Source: CAZXWK01 sp964644675 (GTDB lineage Bacteria; Actinomycetota; Coriobacteriia; Anaerosomatales; JAAXUF01). From it: a stretch of DNA of 9,787 bases. Of this stretch, positions 6,793 through 9,787 are shown in pieces; position 1 is the first letter of the stretch; each line of letters opens with the position of its first letter. The notes beneath the pieces are model-generated. The model had not been told where the DNA came from. It did no database searches and worked only from the letters and a program-made list of their open reading frames with translations. The translations under genes and the position numbers were made by a program. The stretch spans positions 1 through 9,787 of the forward strand of contig CAZXWK010000058.1 of NCBI GenBank assembly GCA_964644675.1, in the 5' to 3' direction.

Positions 6793-8628
6793 CTAGTCGT
6801 CCTTCGGGCCGGTCGTGTTGCCGTGGCACGAGCAGAAGTGGCCGGGGCCGGTCCCGCTGCTCGGGTGGCACTTGGTGCACGCGAAGCTCTTGTACGTGTG
6901 CTCGCCACCGGGGATCCGCGGGTGGCTGAAGGTCGCGTTGGTCCAGGCGCGGCTCGGCGAGTGGCACGAGACGCAGCTGCTGCCGTAGTGGCCGCTCGGC
7001 GCCTTGTGGCACGAGGCGCAGCTGGTGCTGCTCGAGTGGGTGAACGCCCAGTTGCTGCCGGTGTTCTTGTGGCAGCTCGAGCACTGGCCCGAGGAGTGCC
7101 CGCCGGGACGGCTGTGGCACGAATCGCAGTCGGAGCCGCCGCCCGGGTGGTTGAACTTCCACGACGACCCGACGCTGTGACACGTGGTGCACGAGCCGTT
7201 GCGGTGTCCGCCGGGACGCGCGTGACACGAGGTGCAGTTCGACTTCGAGCTCGGGTGCGTGAAGCGCCACGTGGAGCCGACGCTGTGGCAGTTCTGGCAC
7301 GCGCCCGCGCGGTGGTTGGCGGGACGCGGGTGGCAGCTGGCGCAGTTGGCGCCGTTGCCGGGGTGCTTGAAGGCCCACGACTTGCCCACCGACGGGTGGC
7401 AGCTCACGCACGATCCGGAGCGGTGCTTGGCGGGACGCGTGTGGCACGTCGTGCAGCGCGCGCTTGCGGCCGGGTGGCTGAACGCCCAGTTGGAGCCGGC
7501 GTTCTTGTGGCAGGTCTGGCACGAGCCCGACTTGTGACCGGCGGGGCGCGTGTGACAGCCCGCGCAGCTGGCGCCGGCGCTGGGGTGCGCGTAGGCCCAG
7601 TTCACGCCCGGGTTGTGGTGGCACTGCTGGCACGCGCCCGGCTTGTGGTTCGCGGGACGGTTGTGGCACGAGGCGCAGCTGCCGCCTGCGGGGTGCGTGA
7701 ACTTCCAGTTGGCGCCGCGGTTGGCGTGGCACTGATCGCACGCGCCGTCGCGGTGCTTGGCGGGACGCTCGTGGCACGAGGCGCACGCGCCGCTCGTCGG
7801 GTGCGTGAAGGCGAACGATACACCGGGGCCGGCGACGTGGCACGTCGTGCACTCCTGCGTCCAGGTGTGCTTCTCGGGGGCGGGCTTGTGGCAGGTACCG
7901 CAGTCGGTGCGCTGCGGGTGCGTGAAGACGAACTTGGCGCCGGGGCTGTGGCACGTGGTGCACTGGGTGCCGCGGTCGGCGTTGTTCTTGTGCTTGGGCG
8001 TGTGGCACTTGGAGCAGCCGGTGGCCGCCATGTCGTGACACTGGGAGCACGAGACGGTCACGTGGCCGGGCAGGTTCGCGACGCCGGCGTTCATGACGGC
8101 GCTCGTCGCCTCGACGGTGATCGTGGATTCGGGGTTGTAGACGCCGGCGGCCTTGAGCGACGCGGTGGTCACCTTGTGCCCGGCGGTCTTGTGGCACGTC
8201 ACGCACTCGCCGCGCTTCATGTGCTCGTCGTGGTTGAACCCGGTGATGTTGACGACGACCTTCGCGTGGCAGCGGACGCAGCGTTCGCTGGGAACCACGA
8301 CCGGCTCGACGCTGGGGAACTTGGGATCGCCGGTCACGTGCAGGGCGACCTCCTGCAGCGCGACGAGCTTGTGCTTCATCCGCTCGATGTTGCCCGAGTC
8401 CACGTGGCACTCGACACACGAGATGCCCTTGTGCGGGCCCTGGGCCCACGCGTCGTGGAAGGGCGCCATCTCGTGGCATGCCGATCGGCAGAACGACGGT
8501 TGGTCCGTCGCCTTGGCGATGGCACCGAAGGCGAGCACCCCGACGACGACGAGCGTCGTGAGCCCGATGAGCATGGGCACGGAGTACTTGCGGCGGATAG
8601 CGGCTGAGGCAGATCGCAGAGTATCCAT
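6793..8628 (-). CDS. Membrane-anchored multihaem c-type cytochrome, 25 CxxCH plus CX3CH, with eight di-haem repeats
   Basis: The 611-residue product has one N-terminal membrane helix (about 17-38) followed by a haem-rich exported domain. I count 25 CxxCH sites from C71 to H587, plus CRSACH (CX3CH) at 47-52 and a C-S-C-H at 599-602. The start of the mature part (FC...CHEMAPFHDAW) resembles NapC/NirT/NrfH-type quinol-linked anchors. Residues 282 to about 570 are eight tandem units of 36-37 residues. The pattern is CxxCH-x-RP-x2-H-x4-CxxCH-x3-G-x2-W-x-F-x-HP-x4, so most units carry two haem sites and two spare His that could be distal ligands. It probably conducts electrons from the quinone pool across or along the envelope; the terminal acceptor is unknown. 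ATG at 8628 has no clear ribosome binding site, so a leaderless transcript is possible. It lies 97 bp after a paralogous cytochrome. Confidence 0.93.
   Translation of the reverse strand: MDTLRSASAAIRRKYSVPMLIGLTTLVVVGVLAFGAIAKATDQPSFCRSACHEMAPFHDAWAQGPHKGISCVECHVDSGNIERMKHKLVALQEVALHVTGDPKFPSVEPVVVPSERCVRCHAKVVVNITGFNHDEHMKRGECVTCHKTAGHKVTTASLKAAGVYNPESTITVEATSAVMNAGVANLPGHVTVSCSQCHDMAATGCSKCHTPKHKNNADRGTQCTTCHSPGAKFVFTHPQRTDCGTCHKPAPEKHTWTQECTTCHVAGPGVSFAFTHPTSGACASCHERPAKHRDGACDQCHANRGANWKFTHPAGGSCASCHNRPANHKPGACQQCHHNPGVNWAYAHPSAGASCAGCHTRPAGHKSGSCQTCHKNAGSNWAFSHPAASARCTTCHTRPAKHRSGSCVSCHPSVGKSWAFKHPGNGANCASCHPRPANHRAGACQNCHSVGSTWRFTHPSSKSNCTSCHARPGGHRNGSCTTCHSVGSSWKFNHPGGGSDCDSCHSRPGGHSSGQCSSCHKNTGSNWAFTHSSSTSCASCHKAPSGHYGSSCVSCHSPSRAWTNATFSHPRIPGGEHTYKSFACTKCHPSSGTGPGHFCSCHGNTTGPKDD
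6919..7785 (-). repeat. Eight tandem 108-111-bp coding repeats (di-haem units) inside the cytochrome gene
   Basis: The units begin at residues 282, 318, 355, 392, 429, 465, 501 and 537, with steps of 36, 37, 37, 37, 36, 36 and 36. Each carries two CxxCH motifs, usually with an RP-x2-H and a W-x-F-x-H segment. The last unit is the most divergent, with AP for RP and NATFSHP for the W-x-F segment. DNA copies are similar but not identical, so the array is old enough to have diverged or is under selection at the protein level. Confidence 0.92.
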
Positions 8629-8662
8629 GCTCGATATCGTGCGGCCTGAGGTTCACGCCAAG

Positions 8663-8689
8663 ATGAGGCGGGCGTGAGACTTCTCTCAG
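8663..8689 (-). promoter_or_regulatory. Putative 11-bp-phased operator upstream of the 611-aa cytochrome gene
   Basis: On the + strand ATGAG (8663-8667) and GTGAG (8674-8678) are 11 bp apart. A weaker CTCAG lies one further turn away at 8685-8689. This echoes the three-copy array upstream of the two-component operon. The site lies 35 bp or more before the ATG. Nearer the start the minus strand has TTGGCG, 17 bp, then GATATC ending 4 nt before the ATG: a possible weak promoter that would give a leaderless mRNA. Confidence 0.4.
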
Positions 8690-8725
8690 GTTCTGGCAGC
8701 TCGAGGCCCCGACGAGGGTCGCCGC

Positions 8726-9787
8726 TCAGTCCCTGGGCGGCTTGCCCCCGTGGCACGAGCAGTACGCCGAGCCGAACCCGTTGGGGTGGCACTTCACGCA
8801 CGCGATCTGCCGCCACGAGTGCTCGCCCGAGGGCGGGTGCACGAAGGCGAACGTCACGCCGGGACGGTGGTGGCACTCCGAGCACTGGCCGGCCGGGTGG
8901 TTCGCCGGCGCGGTGTGGCACTTCGAGCAGTCCGCTCCCGTGCGCGGGTGCTTGAACTCCCACGACTTCCCGCCGGCGAGGTGGCACGCGTCGCAGGAGG
9001 GCAACGTGCCGCCGCGTGGCTGGTAGTGGCCCTTGGGGAGCTGGTGGCACTTGCCACAGTCCGTCGAGTCCGGATGCTTGAAGACCCAGCTCGCTCCCGC
9101 CGCGTGACACGGCTGGCACGGTCCCTTGTCGCCGTGTTCCTTGGACGGCGTGTGACACGACTGGCACCCGGTCTTGTTCATGTCGTGGCACCGCTCGCAC
9201 GCGACCTTCACGTGTCCCGGGATGTTCGCCGAGCCGGCGTCGATGCGCGCCTTGTCCCCGCCGAGCGGGCTCCGCTTCACGCTCGGGTTGAAGATGCCCG
9301 CCGCCTGGAGCGCCGCGGCGTCCACGCGGTGCCCGGTCTGCGCGTGGCAGTCCGCGCAGGCGGCCTTCTCGGCGTGGATGGCGTGGTCGAAGCCGCCCTC
9401 GGTCTTCGCCGGCAGGCTCGTGTGGCAGCGCGTGCAGCGTCGGTTGGGGATCTCGGGAGGCGCCGGCCGGGGGAACGTGGTGTTGCCGGTGAAGTGGGAC
9501 CACACCTCGCCGAGCGCGACGAACTTGTGGGCGAAGCGCTCGGGGTAGCCCGCGTTGACGTGGCAGTCGATGCAGGTGGCCTTGTCGGCGTGCGGGCCCT
9601 GGGTCCACGCGTCGTAGTAGGGGACCATCTCGTGGCACGTCGTGCAGAACGGGGCGCGATCGGTGTAGAGCGAGCTCGCGACGAAGAGTGCGATGCCGGC
9701 GACGACGGCGACGGCGGCCCAGATCGCGAGCCTGGCTCCGCGGCCGCTGCCGGGTTGCCGCGTGCGGCGTCGCCGGGCCGTGCGCGC
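8726..9787 (-). CDS. Membrane-anchored multihaem c-type cytochrome with 12 CxxCH, 5'-truncated at the window edge
   Basis: The reading frame is open from the TGA at 8726-8728 to the last base of the window. No ATG, GTG or TTG precedes the membrane helix, so the start lies beyond 9787; the visible part is 353 residues. An Arg-rich stretch precedes a hydrophobic helix (about 20-40 of the visible part). The first haem site follows as FCTTCHEM (47-54), a NapC/NirT-like anchor start. Twelve CxxCH sites are visible, ending in CVKCH and then a terminal C-S-C-H. It aligns colinearly with the larger cytochrome next door, including PYYDAWTQGPH, AGIFNPS, NIPGHVKVACERCHDM and the C-terminal cap, but has only one copy of the RP/AP-x2-H di-haem unit. 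An internal ATG at 9628 is not a credible start because it would remove the first haem site. It likely moves electrons at the outer face of the membrane and may be co-transcribed with its paralogue. Confidence 0.92.
   Translation of the reverse strand, partial: ARTARRRRTRQPGSGRGARLAIWAAVAVVAGIALFVASSLYTDRAPFCTTCHEMVPYYDAWTQGPHADKATCIDCHVNAGYPERFAHKFVALGEVWSHFTGNTTFPRPAPPEIPNRRCTRCHTSLPAKTEGGFDHAIHAEKAACADCHAQTGHRVDAAALQAAGIFNPSVKRSPLGGDKARIDAGSANIPGHVKVACERCHDMNKTGCQSCHTPSKEHGDKGPCQPCHAAGASWVFKHPDSTDCGKCHQLPKGHYQPRGGTLPSCDACHLAGGKSWEFKHPRTGADCSKCHTAPANHPAGQCSECHHRPGVTFAFVHPPSGEHSWRQIACVKCHPNGFGSAYCSCHGGKPPRD

Noticed and set aside
6919..7785. Regular 108-111-bp periodicity that could suggest a CRISPR or other DNA repeat array
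   Set aside because: The period is a multiple of three with occasional 3-bp differences, the frame stays open and each unit encodes the same haem motifs. It is a protein repeat. There are no identical short repeats with unique spacers.
6727..8607. Long + strand open frame (626 codons) opposite the large cytochrome
   Set aside because: It is a shadow of the GC-rich repetitive cytochrome gene: Val/Ala/Arg/Gly-rich, with no domains. The minus-strand frame has 25 CxxCH motifs and a membrane anchor.
8726..8728. The TGA ending the smaller cytochrome as a selenocysteine codon
   Set aside because: The preceding residues match the shared C-terminal cap and short tail of the paralogue, which also ends there (with TAG). 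No conserved extension follows.
8726..9628. ATG at 9628 as the start of the smaller cytochrome
   Set aside because: The frame stays open upstream and encodes the first CxxCH and a membrane helix matching the paralogue, so the true start lies beyond the window.

Overview
The window is a GC-rich bacterial chromosome fragment, read here as coming from an anaerobic or facultatively anaerobic bacterium. It encodes selenocysteine-incorporation proteins, two large multihaem c-type cytochromes and an OmpR/PhoB-type two-component system. The base composition and the style of the regulator suggest a high-GC lineage such as an Actinomycetota (Coriobacteriia-like) organism. A haem-rich proteobacterium cannot be excluded, because nothing in the window is a taxonomic marker.

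Left part (1-4052): selenium decoding. The window opens with the last 36 codons of a gene that looks like selA, on the + strand. Two minus-strand genes follow: an acyltransferase-3-type integral membrane protein and a GNAT acetyltransferase. selB, the selenocysteine-specific elongation factor, comes next on the + strand. selB is crossed by a run of 100 N. The 55 bases on the two sides of the N run are identical, and merging them restores one uninterrupted 634-residue SelB. The gap therefore looks like an unmerged contig overlap rather than missing sequence.

Middle (4049-6792): a minus-strand operon. It starts with a single-pass, low-complexity membrane protein, followed by an OmpR/PhoB-type response regulator and a sensor histidine kinase. 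The kinase and selB converge and share a palindromic CTAG, which is the stop codon on both strands. Upstream of the operon are three GTGAG direct repeats spaced exactly 11 bp apart, the geometry expected of an OmpR/PhoB-family operator.

Right part (6793-9787): two paralogous, membrane-anchored multihaem cytochromes on the minus strand. The one at the window edge lacks its start and has 12 CxxCH sites. The complete one (611 aa) has 25 CxxCH sites plus one CX3CH site. The difference is explained by expansion of a di-haem unit of 36-37 residues from one copy to eight. Both end in the same unusual C-S-C-H cap. Upstream of the complete cytochrome is a shorter version of the same 11-bp-phased repeat. 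This suggests, as inference, that the adjacent two-component system controls cytochrome expression. The cytochromes probably carry electrons from the membrane outward across or along the cell envelope.
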